A stretch of 13,761 nucleotides of DNA from Candidatus Njordarchaeota archaeon (GCA_029855985.1 JAGSHR010000061.1:1-13761); one strand, 5' to 3'. Numbered from the stretch's first letter, positions 7,041 to 13,548 are shown. Translations and numbers: made by a program. Notes: generated by a model from the sequence alone, not told the origin.

Positions 7041-7074
7041 TTTAAATCTTAATGAAAAAATAAATAACGAGGCG
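7041..7074 (+). promoter_or_regulatory. Promoter and SD of the small charged-tail protein gene
   Basis: TTTAAAT at 7041-7047 is a candidate TATA box. GAGGCG at 7069-7074 is an SD 6 nt before the ATG at 7081. An upstream ATG at 7053 is followed almost at once by a stop codon, so 7081 is the start. Confidence 0.4.
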
Positions 7075-7080
7075 CAACAA

Positions 7081-7437
7081 ATGAAACAAGAAAAATGGGC
7101 TGACTTAATGTCAAACCTCATGAAGATCGCAGAAGACCTTTTCTCATCGGTCAAGGATTTCAAGAAAGGCAAACTTGTAGCAGAGGTTGAAGCAGAAGTA
7201 AACGTTAGAATTGAAATCGCTAGAGACAGTGAAGGGAGAATAAACGCAGGTTTAACAATATTACCACTCGAAAAAGAGGAACCCACGAAAGAGAAAAAAG
7301 GAGAAAAACAAGTAACACCTGAACCCCCAACACCTCCATCAATAGGGAAAGAAAAAGGAGAAGACATAAAACCTGATATAGAAATGTTAGACGTAGACGA
7401 AGGTTTTGAAAATAAAAACAATAATTATGGTTTCTAA
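7081..7437 (+). CDS. Small protein of unknown function with a helix-hairpin core and charged Pro/Lys/Glu tail
   Basis: 118 residues, family not recognised. Residues 1-30 look like an amphipathic helix (KWADLMSNLMKIAEDLF). Residues 30-62 look like a beta hairpin with alternating pattern, LVAEVEAEVNVRIEIARD, then EGRINAGLTILPL. From about 64 to the end the sequence is Lys/Glu/Pro-rich with PEPPTPPS and an acidic stretch, probably disordered. There is no Cys, signal peptide or membrane segment. The helix-plus-hairpin core faintly recalls small Trypco2-type domains of bacterial effector systems, but I would not assign that. Codon use matches the neighbours and the SD is good, so I take it as a real gene. 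It stands alone between upp and the convergent GltD-like gene. Confidence 0.7.
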   Translation: MKQEKWADLMSNLMKIAEDLFSSVKDFKKGKLVAEVEAEVNVRIEIARDSEGRINAGLTILPLEKEEPTKEKKGEKQVTPEPPTPPSIGKEKGEDIKPDIEMLDVDEGFENKNNNYGF

Positions 7438-7513
7438 CAAGATCAAACATAGAACTCAGGATTAGAACAGAACTAAAAATAGAAAGCTTGAATTTTAAAC
7501 TAATAATGGAAAT

Positions 7514-7532
7514 GAAAAATTTATTATTTTTT
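7514..7532. terminator. AT-rich bidirectional terminator region
   Basis: TTTATTATTTTTT at 7520-7532 is a T-run for the + gene. On the minus strand, AAATTTTTCATTT just after the GltD-like stop gives a second T-run. This is the 110-nt gap between convergent genes; only a meaningless 17-codon ORF occurs in it. Confidence 0.4.
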
Positions 7533-7547
7533 GAAGAACTAATTCCC

Positions 7548-8585
7548 TTATTCTACTGATTCTTCTACAGGCCAGTTTCCATTCTCTAACCACTCTACAA
7601 CTGCTTTGAAGGCCTTTTTTGCACTCGCAATTGCGGTACCAACGAACTTTGGCCCCGTCTCAATGTCACCTATCGCGAACACTCCTTTTCTTGTTGTTCT
7701 ACCTTGACCATCTGTCCATATTGTTCCATTCTTGTTTAACTTGATACCGTATTTACCATCCTCGAATGGTGGTGTTGGTATCTGTCCGATAGCTAGAATT
7801 AATGTGTCTGCTTCAATTCTGAATTCTGATCCAGGGATTGGTTCTGGTCTTGGTCTACCTGATGAGTCGGGTTCACCAAGTTTCATTTTAATACATTCCA
7901 CTTCTTTTACTCTACCATTTTCATCCGTTATTACTCTCACTGGGTTTGTTAGCCACATGAACTTCACTCCCTCTTTCTCGGCGATTTCTATCTCTCTCTT
8001 GTGTGCTGGTGCGTACTCCATTGATCTTCTATAAACAACTATTACTTGCTCTGCTCCAAGTCTAACCGCAGTTCTACAAGAGTCCATTGCTGTCTCTCCA
8101 CCGCCAACAATCACGAACTTTTTGCCATATTTTGGAACTTCTTCCTTAGGTAAGTGTCCTGCCTTATAAAGGTCTAGTTTTACTAGGAAGTCTAGGGCTT
8201 GGAATACGCCATCTGCGTCCTCGCCTGGGATACCCATTGTTCTGCTCTTCCATGCTCCTGTAGCGATGAGAACTGCATCGTATTTTTGTATTAGATCTTC
8301 TAAGTCTACGTCTCTTCCAACTTTGGTGTTTAAGATGAAGTTTACTCCTAGGTCATAGAGGGCTTTAATTCCCTCCCTAATTTTTGGTTTATTGAATCGG
8401 AAATCTGGAATTCCAAATAGGAGTAATCCCCCTGGTTCTGGTAGTTGATCGTAAACGTCTACTTTGTATCCTTCACATATTAATTGTCCAGCAGCGGTTA
8501 ACCCAGCAGGTCCTGCACCAATAATTGCCACTTTTTTATCTTTTTCTGGTTTCTTTGTGTCCTTTGTACATGTTGCGAATCTCAT
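7548..8585 (-). CDS. GltD-type FAD/NAD(P)H oxidoreductase lacking the N-terminal Fe-S domain
   Basis: 345 residues. The core is that of the glutamate-synthase small subunit / NfnB / sulfide dehydrogenase group: FAD-binding GAGPAGL (23-29), EPGGLLLFGIPDFR (50-63), IATGAW (107-112), second dinucleotide motif GGGETAMD (161-168), VVYRRS (183-188; the arginines are typical of NADPH binding), and a C-terminal FAD contact VFAIGDIETGP (302-312). Family members are usually about 450-480 residues because of an N-terminal domain with two [4Fe-4S] clusters; here only about 18 residues with one cysteine precede the Rossmann fold. The start is firm: SD GAGGTG at 8592-8597, 6 nt before the ATG. No large glutamate synthase subunit is nearby, so it probably moves electrons between NAD(P)H and an unlinked partner protein. 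Confidence 0.88.
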   Translation of the reverse strand: MRFATCTKDTKKPEKDKKVAIIGAGPAGLTAAGQLICEGYKVDVYDQLPEPGGLLLFGIPDFRFNKPKIREGIKALYDLGVNFILNTKVGRDVDLEDLIQKYDAVLIATGAWKSRTMGIPGEDADGVFQALDFLVKLDLYKAGHLPKEEVPKYGKKFVIVGGGETAMDSCRTAVRLGAEQVIVVYRRSMEYAPAHKREIEIAEKEGVKFMWLTNPVRVITDENGRVKEVECIKMKLGEPDSSGRPRPEPIPGSEFRIEADTLILAIGQIPTPPFEDGKYGIKLNKNGTIWTDGQGRTTRKGVFAIGDIETGPKFVGTAIASAKKAFKAVVEWLENGNWPVEESVE

Positions 8586-8891
8586 TTATTGCACCTCATA
8601 GAGTTTAGTTTTTTCAAGTTGGTTGGAATTGATGGTTGTACCCTATTAAAAAATTTTTGGAACTGTAAATATCACTTAATTCTCTCACTATAAAATTTAT
8701 CTTATATACTGATATACTATACAATGATTAAAACAATTCAATGTACATTGCAAGGACAAGCGCTTAATCAATTCTTAATTTTAATGGGAAAGTCGCATTT
8801 ATACGTGGAAACCCATTTGAAGCACTTTTTAGTGCAGATTTCCTGATACTCAAATCTTGTCTTGATACCGCATAAATGGTGATTGAGAAAT
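8586..8891. other. 306-bp gap with palindromes, hairpins and TATA-like sites in both orientations
   Basis: Between two minus-strand genes. On minus, a TATA-like AAAAATTTTTTAATA (about 8645-8659) can serve the GltD-like gene. On plus, CTATAAAATTTA at 8688-8699 is a canonical TATA and predicts a start near 8715-8720. Downstream lie the perfect 12-bp palindrome CAATGTACATTG (8739-8750), the 8-bp palindrome AAGCGCTT (8758-8765), a 6-bp stem AATGGG/CCCATT (8783-8788 with 8812-8817), and a 5-bp hairpin GCACT-TTTT-AGTGC (8822-8835). A 40-codon ORF (8724-8846, MIKTIQCTLQG...) starts at the predicted transcript start, but its composition is not convincing. It may be a small RNA gene, a minus-strand leader, or an operator cluster. 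Confidence 0.4.
8688..8699 (+). promoter_or_regulatory. Canonical TATA box with no clear gene downstream
   Basis: CTATAAAATTTA on the + strand, about 25 nt before an ATG at 8724 that opens only a 40-codon ORF. A small transcript of about 115-130 nt ending past the hairpin at 8822-8835 is possible. Confidence 0.35.
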
Positions 8892-10436
8892 CTAGAGGCT
8901 TCTTAATAACCGTCCGTCTTGGAGAAAATATCGAATTTTGGTGTTTAATACGTCTTCAGGTAGTGTTCTCACCAGATTGCCTTCTAGCATAACAATGTCG
9001 GCTTCTTTCCCAGGGGATATAGACCCCCTATATTTTTCTGAGTTATTTGCCACAGCGGAGTAATAAGTGTAAGCTTTGACTGCTTCTTCAAATGTTAATC
9101 TCTCTTCAACAAGGGGGTGTGACATGGCACCATAAATTCCGTATAGGGGATCAAACGGCATGTTGTCGCTACCAAAAGCCATTATTACACCGCTCTCGTA
9201 TATTTGCTTGTAGGGATTCATCTTTTTAGCGCGTTCCCACCCAAGTCTTCTTTCATAAAGCCCTCCTCTTTGCTGCCAATTAGCAGTGAAGTTGGGTTGC
9301 ATTGACACTACTATACCAAGTTTTTTAACTGCCATAATGTGCTCCTCGTGAACCATTTCAAAGTGCTCGATTCTATGTCTAAGTTCCCTCACCTTCCTCG
9401 CTTTCTTATACACATCTATAACGGTATCAATCGCCCTATCCCCTATTGCGTGAATAACTACCTGCATGTCAGCTTTTTCCGCTTTGAGAATTATTTCCTC
9501 TAGTTCTTCCTCTGTAAAGAGGAGTTTACCTTTATTACTTGGGTCATCTTTATATGGCTCCCTCAATGCAGCAGTTCTAGACCCTATGGAGCCATCAACC
9601 ATGAGTTTAACTCCGCCAATTTTTATCTTAGATGTTCTCGTAAATGTTCGAATTCCCATTTTGAGAACGTAATCAAGGTATTCAACCCAAAAGTAAGCGG
9701 TCACCTTATACATGTTAAAGTTCTTAGCAAAGTATTGGTTCAAAGCATTTAAAGACTCGGGTGTAACAAATTCGCCAACCGCTGTAACTCCCTTATTTAT
9801 TGCCACCTTTTGGGATCTCTCCACGGCTTTTATTAATTCCCGCTGATTACTCTTAAGTTTTGCATCCACGTACTCCATGGCTTTCTCTTTAATGAGACCC
9901 GTGAACTTTCCCTTTTCATCAAACACTAGATAAGGCAAATCATGGGGGATTTTAAGTTTCTCGTAAGCTAGACTATTGATTACACCCATGTGTCCATCGA
10001 TTCTCCTAAGGTATATTGGGTGGTCTCTTGATATTTCATCTAAATCTTTAAGTGTTGGATATCTAGGCTCGTCTTTCCATTTTGATTCATCCCACGAGTG
10101 TCCTATTATCCATTGTCCTTTTGGTGTTTTGGATGCGACTTCGCTTAATAGTGTCATCATATCCATGAATTTGTTTACTCCGGAGAGATCAATCCAACCC
10201 ATTCGAAAGCCCATATCCACCATGTGAGTGTGTGCATCAATGAATGCAGGGATAATGGTTGTGCCTTCTGCGTTGATTATTTTCGTTTTGAGACAAACTT
10301 TGCTTCTTATATCATGGATTAATCCTAGGGAAGCGATTTTTCCAGCTTTTATCCCTATGCTGTCCACGTATCCTTCTTTTACAGGCTCTGGAGTTAGTAT
10401 GTTCCCGCCTTTTACTATTATGTCGTAACAGTTCAA
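8892..10436 (-). CDS. Metal-dependent amidohydrolase (YtcJ / Amidohydro_3 family)
   Basis: 514 residues, typical length. It starts with the small beta domain, then the metal site: FIDAHTH with His69/His71, Lys277 in GVKLMVDGSIGS (275-286), His329 in VVIHAIGDRA, His358 in HRIEHFE, and Asp424 in AFGSDNMP. LREPY after the lysine and PLYGIYGA after the aspartate are usual in YtcJ-like enzymes. The C-terminus returns to the beta domain (PGKEADIVMLEGN). The family hydrolyses C-N bonds, often in cyclic or N-substituted amides; the substrate cannot be read. No signal peptide. The start is TTG 10436, overlapping the upstream YkgJ stop by 4 nt, with SD GGGGATC shortly upstream inside that gene. Co-transcription with the cysteine-cluster protein is near certain. 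Confidence 0.88.
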   Translation of the reverse strand: MNCYDIIVKGGNILTPEPVKEGYVDSIGIKAGKIASLGLIHDIRSKVCLKTKIINAEGTTIIPAFIDAHTHMVDMGFRMGWIDLSGVNKFMDMMTLLSEVASKTPKGQWIIGHSWDESKWKDEPRYPTLKDLDEISRDHPIYLRRIDGHMGVINSLAYEKLKIPHDLPYLVFDEKGKFTGLIKEKAMEYVDAKLKSNQRELIKAVERSQKVAINKGVTAVGEFVTPESLNALNQYFAKNFNMYKVTAYFWVEYLDYVLKMGIRTFTRTSKIKIGGVKLMVDGSIGSRTAALREPYKDDPSNKGKLLFTEEELEEIILKAEKADMQVVIHAIGDRAIDTVIDVYKKARKVRELRHRIEHFEMVHEEHIMAVKKLGIVVSMQPNFTANWQQRGGLYERRLGWERAKKMNPYKQIYESGVIMAFGSDNMPFDPLYGIYGAMSHPLVEERLTFEEAVKAYTYYSAVANNSEKYRGSISPGKEADIVMLEGNLVRTLPEDVLNTKIRYFLQDGRLLRSL

Positions 10437-10834
10437 AGGAGATCCCCTATATTATATCCCTCCCTAAGCTCTTTAAATATTCGTTTGAGTATTTTGCAGC
10501 CCATTTTTATTTCAGTTTCTGTTGCATATTTAGCATAGGGGCAGACTTCAAAGTCTGGAGCGCACTTTCCGTTAATCTTTACTATAGGGTACGCTATGCA
10601 ACCTAGAGGTCTATGCTCATAAATCCTGCATCTGCCGTCTTCTCCGAGAAAGTAACACTTGCCATTAACGTTTTTCAGTCTCCAGTACTCTCCATCGAAA
10701 TAAGCAAATTCTTTTAGCTTATAGCCTAGTTTGACTATTCTCCTAATGTCGCTTTCTGTTAGGATCATCTCTGTGTTTTCGCAGCACTTTGAGCACTTGT
10801 ATTTTAGGCAAATGGTTCCATTCAGTAACCCCAA
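10433..10834 (-). CDS. YkgJ-family cysteine cluster protein (putative Zn/Fe chelating)
   Basis: 133 residues with ten cysteines. The first block, ICLKYKCSKCC (C9, C14, C17, C18), and RPLGCIAYPI (C79) match the CxxCC...RPxxCxxYP pattern of the YkgJ/FliB-like family, thought to bind zinc or an Fe-S cluster. Further cysteines are at 60, 69, 91, 98 and 113 (GKCYFLGEDGRC; CAPDFEVCP). The biochemical role of the family is not established. It is first in a two-gene operon, overlapping the amidohydrolase start by 4 nt; it could help load metal, but that is inference. TTG start at 10834, backed by SD AGGGTG at 10841-10846 and a TATA (ATTTATAAAGT on minus, 10882-10892) that predicts a start near 10862. 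Confidence 0.85.
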   Translation of the reverse strand: MGLLNGTICLKYKCSKCCENTEMILTESDIRRIVKLGYKLKEFAYFDGEYWRLKNVNGKCYFLGEDGRCRIYEHRPLGCIAYPIVKINGKCAPDFEVCPYAKYATETEIKMGCKILKRIFKELREGYNIGDLL

Positions 10835-10881
10835 CGATTACACCCTTTGGGACTCGAATTCCTAGTGTCGATTTAATGCTA

Positions 10882-10892
10882 ACTTTATAAAT
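10882..10892 (-). promoter_or_regulatory. TATA box of the YkgJ/amidohydrolase operon
   Basis: ATTTATAAAGT read on minus. It is about 25 nt upstream of a predicted start near 10862, leaving a 28-nt leader that contains the AGGGTG SD. It is nearly symmetric and may also be read on plus. Confidence 0.45.
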
Positions 10893-10926
10893 GTAATGCT
10901 ACAAGTTATGTAAATTAACTTGCTTG

Positions 10927-10940
10927 CTTAGAAATCTAAG
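10927..10940. repeat. 6-bp inverted repeat upstream of the zinc/E2-like pair
   Basis: CTTAGA-AA-TCTAAG: arms of 6 with a 2-nt centre, placed between a possible TATA (ATGTAAATTAAC, about 10907-10918) and the SD GAGGGT (10959-10964). It sits where an operator of the + operon would be. Confidence 0.3.
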
Positions 10941-10970
10941 GATATTGTTTGGTACTGTGAGGGTAAGATC

Positions 10971-11369
10971 TTGATAGATTCGCTAATTATAAGAACTCAA
11001 GGCGAACGAATAAAGGATAGAAAATACGTTTGTAAGGACTGTGCAGTTCTATTGGCCTTGTCCGGCGCTCTAAAGGATACCTTTATTGTTGCTTTATCCC
11101 CCGAAGTTGACATAAAATGTGAAGTTTGTGGGCATGAAAGAGCAAGATTCCTTGTAGCACCATATGAGAGGGGTATTATTATCTGTGATAGGTGCTTAGA
11201 AGAGCGAGGAGGAAAACATGCTTGGCATAGATTCAAGGTGGTTAAAGAGGGCGATGACTTAACTTGTGAGTTGTGTTTGAGGAAAGGCGCAAAACATATT
11301 GTACCAACACCGAAGAGTGATATCCCTGAAGCCTTGAAATCGAGGAAATACAAGAAAACGAAAAAGTGA
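10971..11369 (+). CDS. Small zinc-binding protein with four CxxC pairs (ClpX-C4/treble-clef-like core)
   Basis: 132 residues. Four CxxC pairs: C21/C24, C50/C53, C72/C75, C99/C102. The central part, CEVCGHERARFL then GIIICDRC, has the CxxCG...(I/V)xICDxC form and the 18-residue gap of the ClpX N-terminal zinc domain, a treble-clef fold. The outer pairs could form a second site, either sequential or in a RING-like cross-brace. LTCELCLRKGAKHIVP (98-112) looks like a partial repeat of the core. The C-terminus is a basic tail (KSRKYKKTKK), which suits nucleic-acid or acidic-partner binding. There is no ATPase domain, so it is not ClpX. Start at TTG 10971 with SD GAGGGT 6 nt upstream. Its stop is 6 nt before the E2-like gene, so the two are co-transcribed. 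Function unknown. Confidence 0.8.
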   Translation: MIDSLIIRTQGERIKDRKYVCKDCAVLLALSGALKDTFIVALSPEVDIKCEVCGHERARFLVAPYERGIIICDRCLEERGGKHAWHRFKVVKEGDDLTCELCLRKGAKHIVPTPKSDIPEALKSRKYKKTKK

Positions 11370-11375
11370 AGCAAA

Positions 11376-11942
11376 TTGACCAAAGCAATAACGCCTAAAA
11401 AACTCCCAAAATTTGAGGTAAACCTAAAATACAGGGTTTACAGTGGGACCAAGGTTTTCTGGGATTTCCATAACGATATTCCCCCATTAGAAATTATAGC
11501 CCGTCCTCTCTCTCCAGACTGGAAGAGAAGAGTTGAGGAAGAGATAAAGGTCTTCAACATTTGGAGGAAATTCAACGAGTCACTCCCCTTAAGGAACCTT
11601 GAATTTGTGGGTGATCGCAGATTTTCTATCGAGATAAATATAAACGATGTATTCAATGAGGATTTAGGTTGGAGAAAGGTCTACATATTAATTCCACTGA
11701 ATTACCCCTTCAAGATGCCTACTCTCGGTGACCCATCAAGCGATTATTGGTTCATTAAGCTTCTCAGAAAGTGGACTGGAAACAGACCTTTCTGTATTCC
11801 TCGTGTAATATATTTATGGTGGACAAAACTGAAAGGAAAGGCGGGGATAGCACATTACTTGCACATCTTCTTGGTGTTCGTTACAATCGCTGGTAGGAAA
11901 TCAACTCGATTGGATTACGACCAATTCACACTGGTTATCTAG
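11376..11942 (+). CDS. Putative E2/UBC-fold (ubiquitin-conjugating-enzyme-like) protein
   Basis: 188 residues. After about 45 N-terminal residues the order of elements follows an E2: a charged helix (DWKRRVEEEIKVF, 48-60), strands (LEFVGDRRFSIEIN, 75-89), a strand ending in YILIPLNYPFKMP (103-115), which matches the YPFxxP of E2s, then GNRPFCIPRVIYLWW (135-149) with Cys140 and Trp148/149 placed like the catalytic Cys and following Trp, then a hydrophobic helix (IAHYLHIFLVFV). Cys140 is the only cysteine in the protein. The HPN triad of eukaryotic E2s is absent, as in many prokaryotic E2-like proteins. It starts at TTG 11376 with a weak SD, 6 nt after the zinc protein. No E1, ubiquitin-like protein or JAB peptidase is in view. 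The assignment rests on motif reading alone. Confidence 0.55.
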   Translation: MTKAITPKKLPKFEVNLKYRVYSGTKVFWDFHNDIPPLEIIARPLSPDWKRRVEEEIKVFNIWRKFNESLPLRNLEFVGDRRFSIEININDVFNEDLGWRKVYILIPLNYPFKMPTLGDPSSDYWFIKLLRKWTGNRPFCIPRVIYLWWTKLKGKAGIAHYLHIFLVFVTIAGRKSTRLDYDQFTLVI

Positions 11943-11959
11943 GCGATTCTCCTCAATAA

Positions 11960-11973
11960 TCCCTCTGAAGGGA
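11960..11973. terminator. Small hairpin between convergent genes
   Basis: TCCCT-CTGA-AGGGA is a 5-bp stem with a 4-nt loop, 18 nt after the E2-like stop and 46 nt beyond the ATPase stop. No strong T-run follows, so a terminator role is only possible. Confidence 0.25.
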
Positions 11974-12019
11974 ATTTGTGCTATCTAATGAGATGCTTTT
12001 ATGTAGCGGTATATTGGAT

Positions 12020-13405
12020 TTATATTGGTCGATATCCCACTATTTTCGCTATGTTATTTAGCTCTTTTCTTGTTAATACATAAATATCAAGCTTCTTCGC
12101 TTTCCTTAAAGTACTCTCTCCGGGCTCTTTGTAGGTTATTAATAGGAGCTTCGCGTCTTGGATCCCTAATTTATCCATTACCTTTTTGCTGTTTTCGCTT
12201 AATTGTTTTATTTTTCTCTCAATGTTTTCTCTTATTGTTATCTCCCCGATAAGCGTCCTTCCTGCTGTATCTTGAGCTAGCATATCTATTTCTCCATTTA
12301 GTTCCACTCTCCTCGAGTAATCCACTGGACCAAACTTGAATACTCTACCATTAGCATCCTTTATATCGATCTCCATATTTATGCTTAGGAATAACTCTCT
12401 TATAATTGATTCAAAGCCTATTGCTAGAATTCTTGTAATTTTCTTGATGTCTTTATAGAGTGAGGGGGTCTTGTTAAGGCTAACCCATGCGCCAAATGTT
12501 TTATCCTTGAGGAAATACAGGGTTCTCTTTTTTCTTTGATTTTTCTCAATTAGGTCCATTTCTTGTAGATAGTCAAGCGCGAAAGGAAGTGTGTCATCTA
12601 ATACTTCTTTTTCTAGACTTTCATAGTTTTTTGGACCTTGAGCTAAGAGATATATCACCTCTCTAGCTACGGGAGGAAGATCGTTAAAGAGGGCCCTGAA
12701 TAACTCGTTTAGTGCACCTCTAGTTAGTTCTTCTTGAAATGCCATGTAGGGATCACTTATTCTTATCTGTGTAAGCGATAACGCTTCAACGTAAAAAGGG
12801 ACAGCGTCCCCTAAGGAAGCTATTGTATACGCCACCCCCTCTAAACCCACTATGTCGAATGCCAATTTAGCAGCATCATTTATGGTTAATGGACCCAATG
12901 TTAGAACAACTGGGAACATTCTAGCGAGTCTTCTTTCATAGTTTTTCATCAATCTGGATATCGTCCACAGTGTACTTGCCGTCAAGATCACTGAACCAGA
13001 ATATTCTTCTAATAGGCTTCTAAGGTGAGCTATTACTTTTTCTACTCCCCTATATGGTTTTCTTTTTGATAGGTCTCTAATTAAAAGTGTAAATTCATCG
13101 AGTACTAACACTTGAATGTTTTTCCTTGAAATCTCTTCGAAAAATTTTGGGAGAATTTCTTCTGTGCTTATCTGTTTTCTTCCAGATAAACCAACAAAAT
13201 CGAGTAGTGTTTTCGGTGTAGTTATACTTTCACAGTTGACATATAGTGAATTAAAACCCAAATCTTTTACCCTTTTAACTAGCTCCTTAACAAGCGCCGT
13301 CTTTCCAATACCACGCCTCCCTTTCAATAATATATTCTTACCAAGTTTGACATACTCAAAAAGAGCTCTTATTTCTTCCTCTCTTCCATATAACTTAACA
13401 ACCAT
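12020..13405 (-). CDS. Archaeal-type P-loop ATPase (ATPase_2) with a DUF234/nuclease-like C-terminal domain
   Basis: 461 residues, typical for the large archaeal ATPase family. It opens with LYGREEEI, then Walker A GRRGIGKT (29-36), Walker B VLVLDEF (99-105), sensor-1-like ILTAST (140-145) and an arginine-rich RRLARMFP. Residues about 240-300 read as a winged helix (PPVAREVIYLLAQG). The C-terminal region, RRVELNGEIDMLAQD then LIGEIT (366-390), has the EID...GE pattern of the PD-(D/E)XK-like DUF234 domain, but the E-x-K lysine seems replaced by Thr (EIT). Such ATPases are numerous in archaeal genomes, often in variable regions; their role is poorly known. ATG at 13405 with an in-frame stop directly before it and an SD-like GGTGGT at 13413-13419. 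The start region is covered by tandem repeats. Convergent with the E2-like gene. Confidence 0.88.
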   Translation of the reverse strand: MVVKLYGREEEIRALFEYVKLGKNILLKGRRGIGKTALVKELVKRVKDLGFNSLYVNCESITTPKTLLDFVGLSGRKQISTEEILPKFFEEISRKNIQVLVLDEFTLLIRDLSKRKPYRGVEKVIAHLRSLLEEYSGSVILTASTLWTISRLMKNYERRLARMFPVVLTLGPLTINDAAKLAFDIVGLEGVAYTIASLGDAVPFYVEALSLTQIRISDPYMAFQEELTRGALNELFRALFNDLPPVAREVIYLLAQGPKNYESLEKEVLDDTLPFALDYLQEMDLIEKNQRKKRTLYFLKDKTFGAWVSLNKTPSLYKDIKKITRILAIGFESIIRELFLSINMEIDIKDANGRVFKFGPVDYSRRVELNGEIDMLAQDTAGRTLIGEITIRENIERKIKQLSENSKKVMDKLGIQDAKLLLITYKEPGESTLRKAKKLDIYVLTRKELNNIAKIVGYRPI

Positions 13406-13447
13406 TTAGTAAACCACCATTAACTAAACAATCATTAAGTAAATAAC
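13387..13447. repeat. Tandem imperfect 15-bp repeats over the ATPase start
   Basis: Three units in a row, each exactly 15 bp: CATTTAGTAAACCAC (13403-13417), CATTAACTAAACAAT (13418-13432), CATTAAGTAAATAAC (13433-13447). A weaker fourth unit, CATATAACTTAACAAC (13387-13402), lies inside the first codons. They cover the SD, the ATG and the predicted transcription start (about 13438 from an AT-rich TATA near 13463). A tandem operator for self-control is the natural reading. Confidence 0.55.
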
Positions 13448-13548
13448 ATATGGAAAATTAAAAAAATTATCTCTCAAAAAACCACCGCTGCGAGTCAAAA
13501 ACATAAATGCGACCTAATAGCTCCCTTATCGTATCATTTTTGTATACG

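Noticed and set aside
7035..7421. 128-codon minus ORF opposite the small charged-tail protein
   Set aside because: Ser/Phe-rich antisense shadow; the + frame has an SD, a promoter and protein-like composition.
8775..8815. Sequence ending in GGAAAC that looks like a CRISPR repeat end
   Set aside because: Single copy with no spacing pattern and no cas genes; an 11-mer (ATAAATGCGAC) is shared with 13503-13513 but has no wider similarity.
8790..8816. GTGGAAAC core resembling an origin recognition box
   Set aside because: Only one short match, no flanking ORB consensus, no second copy in an intergenic region, and no cdc6/orc1 gene in the window.
8724..8846. 40-codon ORF MIKTIQCTLQG... at the orphan promoter
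   Set aside because: Leaderless position is right, but there is no recognisable family, the composition is poor, and the region is better explained by palindromes and hairpins. Another frame (37 codons, no start) reads as well, so neither is convincing.
10997..11383. 128-codon minus ORF opposite the zinc protein
   Set aside because: The + frame has four regular CxxC pairs and an SD; the minus frame is an antisense shadow.
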